From contig NZ_LMFQ01000005.1 of the NCBI RefSeq assembly GCF_001426905.1, positions 169 through 64,168 on the forward strand: DNA of 64,000 bases, read 5' to 3'. Made by a program: the position numbers and the translations under genes. This stretch comes from Caulobacter sp. Root1455 (GTDB lineage: Bacteria; Pseudomonadota; Alphaproteobacteria; Caulobacterales; Caulobacteraceae). Below the pieces are notes generated by a model. It had not been told where the DNA came from. It was given only the letters and a program-made list of their open reading frames with translations, and made no database searches. Of the stretch, positions 47,035 to 55,464 are shown piece after piece (position 1 is the first letter of the stretch; the number at the start of each line of letters is the position of its first letter).

Positions 47035-47239
47035 TCACGCCGTTCGGGGCGTCGACGATCTCCAGCACGGTGGCCCCGGCGCTGGCGGCGAAATGCGGCA
47101 CGTCGATGCGGGCCAGCGGGTCGTCGGCCAGCAGGCGGACCAGACCGCCGGCCGGCGCCGCTTCCAGGGCCCGGCGCAGGCGCAGGGTGGGGACGGGGCA
47201 GCGGTGGCCGCGGGCGTCCATCAGGATTTCGTCAGGCAT
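47006..47239 (-). CDS. tusA: TusA-family sulfur carrier
   Basis: A 77-residue TusA/SirA protein with the defining C14-P15 motif (RGHRCPVPTLRLR) and the betaalphabeta fold. It carries persulfide sulfur for tRNA thiolation or other sulfur trafficking, and so could functionally link to the two cysteine desulfurases in this window. Its 3' end overlaps YihY by 29 bases on the opposite strand; its start overlaps the rsuA stop by 8 bases. Confidence 0.88.
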   Translation of the reverse strand: MPDEILMDARGHRCPVPTLRLRRALEAAPAGGLVRLLADDPLARIDVPHFAASAGATVLEIVDAPNGVISFLVAKAP

Positions 47240-47969
47240 CGAACACCGCCTCGGCCTGGGCCGCCGTCAAGATGCGGTGCTCACCCGGCGCCAGGTCGTC
47301 GGGCAGGGCGATCCCGCCGATCCGCTCGCGATGCAGGCCGACCACGTGATTGCCCACGGCGGCGAACATCCGGCGCACCTGGTGGTAGCGGCCCTCGGTG
47401 ATCGTCAGCCGCGCCTCGCGCTCGCCCAGCACCTCCAGGCTCGCCGGCAGCAGCGGCTTTTCCTCGCCCTCCAGCATCAGGGTCCCGCCGGCGAAGGCCG
47501 GCCCCTCGGTTCCGGTCAGGGGCCGGTCCAGCGTCGCGCGATAGACCTTGGGCACGTGGCGCTTGGGCGAGATCACCCGGTGCAGGTAGTCGCCGTCGTC
47601 GGTGATCAGGATCAAACCCGAGGTGTCCTTGTCCAGCCGCCCGACGCTCGACAGGGCCGGGTCGCGGATCTGCCAGCGCTTGGGCAGCAGGTCGTAGATC
47701 CGCTCGCCGTCCTCGCGGTGCGAGCAGACCACGCCCAGCGGCTTGTGCATGATCAGCACCAGAGGCGCCGGCGGATCAACGGGAAGGCCCCGGATCTTCA
47801 TCCGCAGCGGCAGGTCGGCGGTGACAGCGATCTTCTGCCCCGCGTCCCTGACGGCCGCGCCGTCGAGCATGACCTTGCCGGCCGAGACCAGCGCCTGGAC
47901 GTCGCGCCGGCTGCCGTAGCCGAGATTGGCCAGCAGGCGATCCAGACGCGCCATCAGCGCCTTGGTCAT
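47232..47969 (-). CDS. rsuA: 16S rRNA pseudouridine synthase RsuA family
   Basis: A 245-residue enzyme with an N-terminal S4 RNA-binding domain (LDRLLANLGYGSRRDVQALV) and the RsuA/RluB catalytic motif VGRLDKDTSGLILITDDG carrying the catalytic Asp. LHRVISPKRHVPKVY is closer to RsuA than RluB. A start at 47954 (MARLDRLL) is also possible. It overlaps the methyltransferase gene by 4 bases, forming an rRNA-modification pair. Confidence 0.87.
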   Translation of the reverse strand: MTKALMARLDRLLANLGYGSRRDVQALVSAGKVMLDGAAVRDAGQKIAVTADLPLRMKIRGLPVDPPAPLVLIMHKPLGVVCSHREDGERIYDLLPKRWQIRDPALSSVGRLDKDTSGLILITDDGDYLHRVISPKRHVPKVYRATLDRPLTGTEGPAFAGGTLMLEGEEKPLLPASLEVLGEREARLTITEGRYHQVRRMFAAVGNHVVGLHRERIGGIALPDDLAPGEHRILTAAQAEAVFDA

Positions 47970-48883
47970 TTCCGAGCCTCGTAGACCTTGAAGCCGCCGG
48001 CGTCGGCCACCGGGCGGACGTTCTTGAAGGACTCGTTCAGCACCGCCTCGTAGGGCAGGTGGCGGTTGGCGACGATCCACAGCACGCCGCCCTTGCGCAG
48101 CATGCCCGCCGCCGAGGTGATGAAGGCCTGGCCCAGGCTTTTGTCCTCCCCGCCGCCCTCGTGGAACGGCGGATTGGTGACCACGAAGTCCAGGCCCGTC
48201 GCCAGGTCGGCGCCGCGCCGGGCGTCGGCCTGCACGACCTCGACCCTCGGGTCGTCGACGTTGCGCCTGGCCGCCTCGACCGCCCGGCGGTCCAGATCGA
48301 TCAGGGTCAGCTTGGTGACCTTGGGCGAGGTCAGAACGGCGTGGGCCAGGACGCCGATGCCGCAGCCCAGGTCGACGCCGGCCCCGCTCAGCGGCGGCAG
48401 CGACTTCAGCAGCAGGGCCGAGCCGGGATCCAGGCGATCCCAGCTGAATACGCCGGGCTGGGTCCACAGGCCGTCGCCGTCCAGGCGGCGCGGCGCGCCC
48501 TCGACGATGGCGGCGTCCAGGCCGACAGGGTTGGCGGGCTTGAGGGCCACGCAGATCCGCTGGTGGCGCTTGGCGCTCTCGCCGACCGTGCAGCCGAACG
48601 CGGTCAGCTCCTTGTTCATCCGCAGGCCGCCGCGATCCTTGGGGGCCAGGGCCGTCAGCCGCCCTTCGACCTTCAGCGCCCGCAAGGCCTGGGCCAGGAC
48701 ATAGCGCCGCTCGGCGACGCCGGCCGGGGCCTGGATCACGATCTCGTCCAGCGCGCCATCGGTCAGATCGGCCAGATCGGCAGACCCGACCACGAGGGGC
48801 GAGACCTGAACGGCGCCGCCGGGCACGTCGACCACGTCGAAGGACGGAAAGCCGTAGACGGCGGCGCGGACGGAGTCTGACAT
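47966..48883 (-). CDS. RsmC/RlmG-like class I methyltransferase
   Basis: A 305-residue two-domain methyltransferase. The C-terminal SAM domain has VDLGCGIGVLAHAV, LIDLDRRAVEAAR and the amino-MTase motif VTNPPFHEG. Such proteins methylate guanine N2 in 16S or 23S rRNA (RsmC or RlmG). The ATG at 48883 is used because longer starts run into the tRNA gene upstream. Stop overlaps rsuA. Confidence 0.82.
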   Translation of the reverse strand: MSDSVRAAVYGFPSFDVVDVPGGAVQVSPLVVGSADLADLTDGALDEIVIQAPAGVAERRYVLAQALRALKVEGRLTALAPKDRGGLRMNKELTAFGCTVGESAKRHQRICVALKPANPVGLDAAIVEGAPRRLDGDGLWTQPGVFSWDRLDPGSALLLKSLPPLSGAGVDLGCGIGVLAHAVLTSPKVTKLTLIDLDRRAVEAARRNVDDPRVEVVQADARRGADLATGLDFVVTNPPFHEGGGEDKSLGQAFITSAAGMLRKGGVLWIVANRHLPYEAVLNESFKNVRPVADAGGFKVYEARK

Positions 48884-48903
48884 GGAACGGATCTCGGGAG
48901 ATG

Positions 48904-48993
48904 TGGCGGGCAGGGTGGGATTCGAACCCACGGTGGACTTTCACCCACGGCGGTTTTCAAGACCGCTGCCTTAAACCACTCGGCCACCTGCCC
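48904..48993 (-). tRNA. tRNA-Ser (anticodon UGA)
   Basis: A 90-base class II tRNA with encoded CCA. The acceptor stem is GGGCAGG with CCTGCCC. The anticodon stem-loop GCGGT-CTTGAAA-ACCGC carries TGA, and a long variable arm (GTGGGTGAAAGTCCAC) and GTTCGAATC T-loop are present. It lies just upstream of the RsmC-like gene on the same strand. Confidence 0.98.
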
Positions 48994-49133
48994 GGAGCAG
49001 GGGCCTATATCAGCGGTCGCGCACGCGCTCCAGTCGTTTCCAGCGCGTTTGGTCGCACCTTTGATTAACCAGACCTCAAGCCTCCTGAACGACCCTGTTT
49101 TCCTGTATACAACCCTCAGGAGGGCGTTCGGTC

Positions 49134-50141
49134 ATGAGAGGCGAGGCGCGAGACGAGTTCCGTCTGCTGCGCGGCGCGGCCGTGGCCGCCCTGGGCTGCG
49201 CCGGCCTGGCCGCCTGCGCCACGCCGCTGCCGACCCGCCTGCCGCAGGCGGCTTCCACCGCCAGGCCCTATTCCGGACCGCCGGCGCCGGGCTCGACCTC
49301 GGGCCTGCGCGGCACCGAAAAGCCCTATCAGATCAGAGGGATCTGGTATTATCCCAAGGCTGATCCGGACTATGACGAGCGGGGCGTCGGCTCGTGGTAC
49401 GGCGAGCAGTTCCACAATCGTCGCACGGCCAACGGCGAGATCTTCGACATGGATCTGCCCTCGGCGGCCCACAAGACCCTGCCGCTGCCGAGCATCGTCG
49501 AGGTCACCAATCTCGACAACGGCCGCAAGATGAAGGTGCGGGTCAATGATCGCGGCCCGTTCATCGACGGCCGGATCATCGACCTGTCAAAGGCCGCCGC
49601 CGAACAGCTGGGCTACGACCGGGCCGGAGTCGCCCATGTCCGCGTCCGCTATATCGGTCCCGCCAGCAAGACCCCGTTCGACGCGCCCCGGATCATCGCC
49701 GCGGCCCCGCCGCCGCCCGAACCGCGTTACGCCCCGCCGCCCAAGACACGCGTCTATGCGTCCGGCCTGCCGCCGGCCCAGCCGGCCTATGGTCCGCCGC
49801 CGCCGCCAAAGGCCGCCGACCCGGACTTCGCGCCGCCGCCGGCGCCCCAGGAGTCGGCGCCCCTGGTTCCGGCCGAGCCCGCGCCCCCGCCGATGCCGAC
49901 GCCGGCGTTGGCCAGCGCCTATCGCGTCCAGGCCGGCGCCTTCGCCAACCTTGGCAACGCCGAACGCGCCCTGGCCCAGCTGGGCGGGACGGGGGACGCC
50001 TCGATCGAGTCGATCGAACGCGGCCCGAACGTGCTCTACCGCGTGATCGTCAGGGCCGGTCCCGACGAGGCCGAAGCCTTCGGCGTGCGCGATCGCGTCG
50101 CCGCCCTGGGCTTTTCCGACGCCACGGTGCTGGGTCCCTAG
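49134..50141 (+). CDS. rlpA: RlpA-family septal ring lipoprotein with SPOR domain
   Basis: A 335-residue exported lipoprotein. Signal peptide with lipobox LAAC (C28) is followed by a double-psi beta-barrel RlpA domain (GVGSWYGEQFHNRRTANGE, VRVNDRGPFIDGRIIDLS), a Pro-rich linker (about 185-255) and a C-terminal SPOR domain (YRVQAGAFAN) that binds denuded glycan at the septum. It likely cleaves or binds peptidoglycan in cell division. AGGAGG lies about 10 bases upstream. It precedes tmk. Confidence 0.9.
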   Translation: MRGEARDEFRLLRGAAVAALGCAGLAACATPLPTRLPQAASTARPYSGPPAPGSTSGLRGTEKPYQIRGIWYYPKADPDYDERGVGSWYGEQFHNRRTANGEIFDMDLPSAAHKTLPLPSIVEVTNLDNGRKMKVRVNDRGPFIDGRIIDLSKAAAEQLGYDRAGVAHVRVRYIGPASKTPFDAPRIIAAAPPPPEPRYAPPPKTRVYASGLPPAQPAYGPPPPPKAADPDFAPPPAPQESAPLVPAEPAPPPMPTPALASAYRVQAGAFANLGNAERALAQLGGTGDASIESIERGPNVLYRVIVRAGPDEAEAFGVRDRVAALGFSDATVLGP

Positions 50142-50186
50142 CCTGGGCGGCGATCGGCTCTGGACAAGACGGGCGTTACGGCCGAT

Positions 50187-50822
50187 TTGGAGCCGGTGAC
50201 GCGTGGAACCTTCATCAGTTTCGAGGGCGGCGAGGGGGCTGGAAAGTCCACCCAGATCCGCCGCTTGGCCGAACGCCTGAAGGCGGACGGCGCCGACGTG
50301 GTGCTGACCCGCGAACCGGGCGGCAGCCCCGGCGCCGAGCAGATTCGCGATCTGATCCTCAACGGCGACATCGACCGCTGGTCGCCGGTCACCGAGACCT
50401 TGCTGATGTACGCCTCGCGACGCGACCACGTCGAGCGGGTGATCCGACCGGCCCTGGAGCGCGGGGCGATCGTGCTGTGCGACCGCTTCGCCGACAGCAC
50501 CCGGGCCTATCAGGGCGCCGGGGGCGAGGCGCCGATCGGCCTGATCAAGGCGCTGGAGGAGCATGTCCTGGGCGGCACGGTCCCGGACCTGACCCTTATC
50601 TTCGACATTCCGGCCGAGGTCGGCCTGGAGCGCGCCCTGGCCCGGGGCGGCGAGGCGCGTTTCGAGTCCAAGGGCCTGGCGTTCCACCAGCGCCTGGGCG
50701 AGGCCTTCCTGGAGATCGCCCGCCGCGAACCCGAGCGCTGCGTGGTGATCGAGGCCGACGACGCCATCGACGCGGTCTGGGCCGATGTCTGGGCCGCCGT
50801 GTCCACCCGGCTGGGCCTCTAG
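50187..50822 (+). CDS. tmk: thymidylate kinase
   Basis: A 211-residue dTMP kinase with P-loop FEGGEGAGKST, the LTREPGGSPGAE motif and DRFADSTRAYQG. It makes dTDP for DNA synthesis. The start is uncertain: TTG 50187 has no ribosome site, and GTG 50196 gives the usual MTRGTFISFEGG but has GGAG only 3 bases before it. holB follows 3 bases later. Confidence 0.94.
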   Translation: MEPVTRGTFISFEGGEGAGKSTQIRRLAERLKADGADVVLTREPGGSPGAEQIRDLILNGDIDRWSPVTETLLMYASRRDHVERVIRPALERGAIVLCDRFADSTRAYQGAGGEAPIGLIKALEEHVLGGTVPDLTLIFDIPAEVGLERALARGGEARFESKGLAFHQRLGEAFLEIARREPERCVVIEADDAIDAVWADVWAAVSTRLGL

Positions 50823-50825
50823 GGC

Positions 50826-51830
50826 ATGGACGCGCCTCCGCACCCGCGCGACGTGTTCGCCATCGACGGCGTCGAGGCCGCCGAACTGGCCTTCCTGGAC
50901 GCCCTGGATCGCGGCCGACTGCATCACGCCTGGCTGTTGACCGGGCCGGAGGGCGTCGGCAAGGCGACCCTGGCCTACCGCATGGCCCGCCGCCTGCTCG
51001 GTGCGCGGCCCGATCCCGCCTTCGGCCTCCTGGGCTCCGCGCCGACCGACGTCGTCAGCCGCCAGGTCGCGGCGCGGTCGCATCCCGACCTGATGGTGCT
51101 GGAACGCGCCACCGATGACGGCAAGGCCCGCAAGTCGATCCCGGTCGACGAGGCCCGCCTGTTGCCGGCCTTCTTCGCCAACTCCCCGGCGATCTCGCCT
51201 TACCGCGTGGCGATCATCGACGCGGCCGACGACCTGAACGTCAACGCCGCCAACGCCGTATTGAAGACTCTTGAGGAACCGCCGCCGCGCGGGGTGATCC
51301 TGCTGATCAGCCATTCGCCCGGCCGCCTGCTGCCGACCATCCGCTCGCGCTGCCGCCGCCTGGTGGTGCCCGCGCCGGATCTCGGCAAGGCCGCGGCCAT
51401 GGTCGAACAGCGGGCAGGGGTCTCGGCCCACGACGCCGACCGCCTGGCCCGCATGGCCAAGGGCGCGCCGGGCCGTGCCCTGCAACTGGCCGCCGCCGGG
51501 GCGCTGGAGGCCGACGACGCGGCCGGCGAGATCCTGCGCAAGCTGCCCGACCTGGACGAGGGCGCGCTGCTGGCCATGGCCGACACCTTCCGGGGGGCCG
51601 AGGGCGTCCAGCGCTTCGAGCTGCTGTTCGACCGCCTGGGCGACCAGATCCACGCCATGGCCACCGGCATGGCCGGCGAGCGCACCCCGGCGGGCCTGGA
51701 TCGCTGGGTCGCGGCCTGGGAGAAGATCGTCCGCGCGCCGGACGAGGCCGAGGCCGTGAACCTGGACCGCGCCGACGTGTTCTGGACCGCGATCATGGAC
51801 TTGCGCGCCGCCGCCCGGGCGGCCATGTGA
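50826..51830 (+). CDS. holB: DNA polymerase III delta' subunit
   Basis: A 334-residue AAA+ clamp-loader subunit with LDRGRLHHAWLLTGPEGVGKATLA as the P-loop region (read in parts), VNAANAVLKTLEEPP and SRCRRLVVP. The tmk-holB-tatD order is conserved across bacteria. The clamp-loader pentamer opens the beta sliding clamp. The Walker A ends GKA rather than GKS/T, as often seen in delta' proteins that do not hydrolyse ATP. Confidence 0.93.
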   Translation: MDAPPHPRDVFAIDGVEAAELAFLDALDRGRLHHAWLLTGPEGVGKATLAYRMARRLLGARPDPAFGLLGSAPTDVVSRQVAARSHPDLMVLERATDDGKARKSIPVDEARLLPAFFANSPAISPYRVAIIDAADDLNVNAANAVLKTLEEPPPRGVILLISHSPGRLLPTIRSRCRRLVVPAPDLGKAAAMVEQRAGVSAHDADRLARMAKGAPGRALQLAAAGALEADDAAGEILRKLPDLDEGALLAMADTFRGAEGVQRFELLFDRLGDQIHAMATGMAGERTPAGLDRWVAAWEKIVRAPDEAEAVNLDRADVFWTAIMDLRAAARAAM

Positions 51831-51834
51831 CCGC

Positions 51835-52629
51835 ATGCTCATCGACAGCCACGTAAACCTGCACGCCCATCAGTACGACGAAGATCGCCAAGCGGTGATC
51901 GACCGCGCCCGCGAGGCCGGGATCGAACTGATGGTCACCATCTGCGACAAGATTCCGTCGTTCGAGGCCGTCCACGCCATCGCCATGGCCAACGACGACA
52001 TCTGGTGCACGGTGGGCGCCCATCCGCATGAAGCCAAGGACCACGTCGACCTGACGACCGAACGCCTGGTCGAGCTGGCCGGCCGGCCGAAGGTGATCGG
52101 CGTCGGCGAAACGGGCCTGGACTTCCATTACGACCTCAGCCCGCGCGACGTGCAGGCGAACGTGTTCCGCGCCCATGTGGCGGCGGCCCGCCAGACCGGC
52201 CTGCCGCTGGTGGTCCACACCCGCGAAGCCGATCAGGTGATGGGCGACATCCTCGAGGAGGAACACGCCAAGGGGGCGTTCAAGCTGCTGATGCACTGCT
52301 ACACCAGCGGCCCCGAGCTGGCGAAGCGGATGGCGGCGTTGGGGGCGTGGTTCTCGGTGTCCGGCATCGCCACCTTCAAGCAGGCGCAAGCGGTGCGCGA
52401 CATCATCGCCGACATGCCGGCCGACAAGATCATCCTCGAAACCGACTGCCCGTACCTGGCCCCCGTGCCGATGCGCGGCCGCCGGAACGAACCGGCCTAC
52501 CTGCCGCACGTGCTGGACAAGCTGGCCGAGGTCCGGGGCTGGACCCGCGCCGACGCCGAAGCTCGCACCGAGGAGGCCTTCTTCGCTCTGTTCGACCGGA
52601 TTCCTCGGCCCAGGAAGCAACAGGCATGA
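51835..52629 (+). CDS. tatD: TatD-family metal-dependent hydrolase
   Basis: A 264-residue TIM-barrel hydrolase: IDSHVNLHAHQYD at the start, VGAHPHEA, GETGLDFHYD, VVHTREA, MHCYTSG and ILETDCPYL. TatD proteins are DNases or DNA-repair enzymes. The usual first HxH motif here is H-V-N, so one metal-binding His is replaced by Asn, a variant I believe is common in alphaproteobacterial TatD. Its stop overlaps the start of the MBL gene by 4 bases. Confidence 0.9.
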   Translation: MLIDSHVNLHAHQYDEDRQAVIDRAREAGIELMVTICDKIPSFEAVHAIAMANDDIWCTVGAHPHEAKDHVDLTTERLVELAGRPKVIGVGETGLDFHYDLSPRDVQANVFRAHVAAARQTGLPLVVHTREADQVMGDILEEEHAKGAFKLLMHCYTSGPELAKRMAALGAWFSVSGIATFKQAQAVRDIIADMPADKIILETDCPYLAPVPMRGRRNEPAYLPHVLDKLAEVRGWTRADAEARTEEAFFALFDRIPRPRKQQA

Positions 52630-53444
52630 CCCGAAAGCTGGAGTTCACGATCCTGGGCTCCGGTTCGTCGGGCGGCGTGCCGCGCGCCGACGGCAACTGG
52701 GGCGATTGCGACCCGGCCGAGCCGAAGAACACCCGCACCCGCTGCTCGCTGCTGGTGCGCCGCCCAGGAATCAAGGCGGGCGGCGATCCGGCCGCCGAGA
52801 CCACGGTCGTCGTCGACACCGCTCCGGACTTTCGTCTGCAGGCGGTAAGGGCGGGGATCAAGCGGGTGGACGCCTGCCTGTTCACCCACGACCACGCCGA
52901 CCAGGCCCACGGGATCGACGATCTGCGGCCGTTCTTCCTGAACGCCCGCCAGCGCGTGCCGACCTATATGGACGCCTATACGACGGCCAGCCTGGGGCGA
53001 CGCTTCGACTACATCTTCAAGAGCCAGGGCGGCTATCCGGCCATCTGCGAGGCTCACGCCATTCCGCCGCACGGCCAGACCTGGCGGATCGACGGCCCCA
53101 GCGGCGCGATCCCCGTGACCACCTTCGACGTCGACCACGGCGAGATCCGCGCGGTCGGCTACCGGTTCGGCGACGTCGCCTATACGCCCGACGCGATCGG
53201 CTTTCCCGAGGAGAGTTGGGCGGCGTTGAAAGGCCTCGACGTCTGGGTGGTGGACGCCCTGCGCTGGACGCCGCATCCGACCCACGCCCATGTCGGGCTG
53301 GCCCTGGAATGGATCGCCCGCGCCAAGCCGCGCCGCGCCATCCTGACCAACCTGCATATCGACCTGGATTTCAACGCCTTGGCGGCGAAACTTCCGCCGG
53401 GCGTCGAGCCGGCCTATGACGGCATGCGTTTCGGGAACGACTAG
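52626..53444 (+). CDS. PhnP-like metallo-beta-lactamase-fold hydrolase
   Basis: A 272-residue MBL-fold protein: ILGSGSSGGVPR, then FTHDHADQAHGIDDLR, which has the HxHxD motif with Gln in place of the next His. DVDHGEIRAVGYRFG and WVVDALRWTPHPTHAH complete it. PhnP-like enzymes are phosphodiesterases for cyclic phosphates. Translationally coupled to tatD (ATGA). Stop overlaps the convergent 66-residue gene by 4 bases. Confidence 0.86.
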   Translation: MTRKLEFTILGSGSSGGVPRADGNWGDCDPAEPKNTRTRCSLLVRRPGIKAGGDPAAETTVVVDTAPDFRLQAVRAGIKRVDACLFTHDHADQAHGIDDLRPFFLNARQRVPTYMDAYTTASLGRRFDYIFKSQGGYPAICEAHAIPPHGQTWRIDGPSGAIPVTTFDVDHGEIRAVGYRFGDVAYTPDAIGFPEESWAALKGLDVWVVDALRWTPHPTHAHVGLALEWIARAKPRRAILTNLHIDLDFNALAAKLPPGVEPAYDGMRFGND

Positions 53445-53641
53445 TCGGAATGTCCGCGGTCGCGGTCGGCCAGGGCGACGGTTCCGGCGGCCGTGATCAC
53501 CCAGCCGCCGCCGTTGCGCTCCGCCAGGCCCAGATCGGTCAGGGCCCGCGCGTCGGCGATATTGATCCAGTCGACCGCATCGCCCGCCTTCTTGCGGGCC
53601 AGGTTCTTCAGCGCCACCAGTTGGCTCGGCGAAAGCGTCAC
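53441..53641 (-). CDS. hypothetical 66-residue protein
   Basis: A 66-residue protein, helical at the N terminus (SPSQLVALKNLARK) with a beta-hairpin-like end (GGGWVITAAGTVALAD), reminiscent of a mini winged helix. No family recognised. It is the third of three tightly packed small minus-strand genes and starts 1 base after the preceding stop. Codon use resembles neighbouring genes. Confidence 0.6.
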   Translation of the reverse strand: MTLSPSQLVALKNLARKKAGDAVDWINIADARALTDLGLAERNGGGWVITAAGTVALADRDRGHSD

Positions 53642-53642
53642 G

Positions 53643-53825
53643 CTACTGGCCGCCCGACAATGGATCCGGCGACACCATCGCCCGCCGGCCGCTCACCCGT
53701 TCCAGCTCCTGCTGCATCCGCAGAACCTGGCCGCCCAGGCTGGTGACATCGTCTTGCAGCTGGGCGTTGCGGCGCTTGAGGTAGTCGTTTTCCCGGCGCA
53801 GCGCCTGGGCTTCCTCGTCGTTCAT
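53643..53825 (-). CDS. hypothetical 60-residue coiled-coil protein
   Basis: A 60-residue protein of heptad-like helix (ALRRENDYLKRRNAQLQDDV) followed by a short flexible tail. Likely a coiled coil that dimerises or docks to a partner. Its start overlaps the upstream gene's stop by 4 bases (ATGA) and the 66-residue gene follows directly, which argues for one operon. No family recognised. Confidence 0.55.
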   Translation of the reverse strand: MNDEEAQALRRENDYLKRRNAQLQDDVTSLGGQVLRMQQELERVSGRRAMVSPDPLSGGQ

Positions 53826-54067
53826 TGGCCGGCCTCGGAGACGGTCGGCGCGGCGCGGATGACAGCCCGCAGCAGCGCCTTGCGACGCGCGGGCAGGTCC
53901 GACGCCCGAAGCTCCAGCTCCGCGCCGGGCACGACCCGACCCTTGTGGCGATTGCCAAGGAAGAAGGTTTCGGCCCGGATCTCCCGGGCGGTGATCTGGT
54001 GGATGCCGATGGATTCCAACAGGGCTGTCCAACGCGTCGCCTGACGCGTGTCCGGATGGTCGGACAT
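53822..54067 (-). CDS. hypothetical 81-residue protein
   Basis: An 81-residue basic protein (TRWTALLESIGIHQITAREI in the first half, ARRKALLRAVIRAAP near the end). No known motif seen; possibly nucleic-acid binding given its charge, but that is guesswork. First gene of the three-gene unit, overlapping the coiled-coil gene by 4 bases. Confidence 0.55.
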   Translation of the reverse strand: MSDHPDTRQATRWTALLESIGIHQITAREIRAETFFLGNRHKGRVVPGAELELRASDLPARRKALLRAVIRAAPTVSEAGQ

Positions 54068-54180
54068 GAGGTTCTTTCAGGCTGGCGATCCCGCATGGCG
54101 CGGGGCGATCACGAGCTCGGGCAGTATAGCGCGCTCACGCCCCAATAGCTCCGGCGCTTTTGGATCGCGCTGCAAAGACG

Positions 54181-55464
54181 TCAGGGCCTTGGCGCGACCA
54201 GCAGGCGGCTGAGATTGGCCGGATAACGCTCCGCCAGGGTCGCGGCCTTGTCGGCCAGGGCCTCGTCGCCATAGGCCTGGGCCGCCGCCGCGAACAGCGG
54301 CAGGGCCTCGGATGAGGCGTCTTGCGGCTTCAGCTCGGGATAGGGGAAGCTGGCCTCCTGGCCGACATAGGGCGCCAGGAAGTCGAACGCCGCGCGCAGG
54401 CCGCGGCCGTCGGCGGTCCGGTAGCGCCAGAGGTCCAGGTCCACGCAGCGTCCGAACTGCGCCGTGCCGACCAGGGCCTCCAGCGCGAAATAGCTGTAAT
54501 GCAGGGCGCGGGTGCGGGTCAGCTCCAGCGGCAGCGAGCCGTTCGGCGCGATCTGGGTCGCGATCCGCCGCGCGCCCGCCTCGGCCACCACCTGGCGGGC
54601 CACCGCATCCTGGCGGGCGAACAGCGAGAACCCGGCCAGTTGGTAGTCGAACCAGATGCCGTGATTGTTGGCGGCGGCCTGCTCCTCGCGGCCGTTGGGA
54701 TCGGTGCGCATCCAGATGGTGTAGTCGGCGAACCAGCGCTCCAGGCCCTTCTGGTCGGCGTTCGACAGCGCCTTGGACGGGGCCAGCAGGCCGACGCCCT
54801 CGATCACCCGCAACAGACGATAGGTGTCGAGCACGCCCTCGGCCCGGCCCGTGGTGCGCCCCGGCACGCCCTGGGCGTACTTGGCGTTGGGGTTCATCCG
54901 GGTGGCCGGATCCAGGAACCAGACGCGCAGCAGCTGGGCGGCCTTGGCCGCGTACCGCGCGTCGTCGGTGAACCAGTAGGCCAGGGACAAGGCCTCGACC
55001 GATGCGCTCATCGCGTCCAGGTCGGACACGTCGAAGGCGTTGGTGGCGCGCTCGGGATTGAACTCGCCGTCGCGGCGCAGATAGGGCTCGCCGTTCGGCC
55101 GGGTCGGGTCGGGCCACCAGTATGGGCCCATCGAGATATAGTCGTGCTTGTCGCCGCTGGGCGGGGTGCGGGTCTTGTCGACGACCGTATAGGTCGGCCC
55201 GGCCAGGGCGGCGTCGGCCCGCTTGATCACGGCGGCGTAGGCGGGCGCGACGGCGGGATCGGCGCGGTGGGCCTTGGCGTATTCCAGGCCCTCGGGGCTC
55301 CAGCGGAAGGTGCGGCGCCCGCCGAAGGCCGCGGCGGTTCCGTCGCCGCCCTGGCAGACGCCGGCCGGGGACGGCGGGACCGAGGGATCGGCGGCGAAGG
55401 CGGGAACGACCGCGCCCAGCGACACCAGAGCCGCGAGGCCGACGACAGCCGCTTTCGTTCGCAT
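54181..55464 (-). CDS. exported alginate-lyase-family polysaccharide lyase
   Basis: A 427-residue protein with a signal peptide (residues 1-24, cleaving after AFA). The alpha/alpha-toroid pattern of the PF05426 alginate lyase family is visible: YISMGPYWWPDP near residue 110, AAANNHGIWFDYQ near 275 with the catalytic Asn/His, and TRALHYS near 325 with a Tyr. It acts in the periplasm on uronic-acid polysaccharides; alginate is likely but not proven. A palindromic operator lies 94 bases upstream. Confidence 0.85.
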   Translation of the reverse strand: MRTKAAVVGLAALVSLGAVVPAFAADPSVPPSPAGVCQGGDGTAAAFGGRRTFRWSPEGLEYAKAHRADPAVAPAYAAVIKRADAALAGPTYTVVDKTRTPPSGDKHDYISMGPYWWPDPTRPNGEPYLRRDGEFNPERATNAFDVSDLDAMSASVEALSLAYWFTDDARYAAKAAQLLRVWFLDPATRMNPNAKYAQGVPGRTTGRAEGVLDTYRLLRVIEGVGLLAPSKALSNADQKGLERWFADYTIWMRTDPNGREEQAAANNHGIWFDYQLAGFSLFARQDAVARQVVAEAGARRIATQIAPNGSLPLELTRTRALHYSYFALEALVGTAQFGRCVDLDLWRYRTADGRGLRAAFDFLAPYVGQEASFPYPELKPQDASSEALPLFAAAAQAYGDEALADKAATLAERYPANLSRLLVAPRP

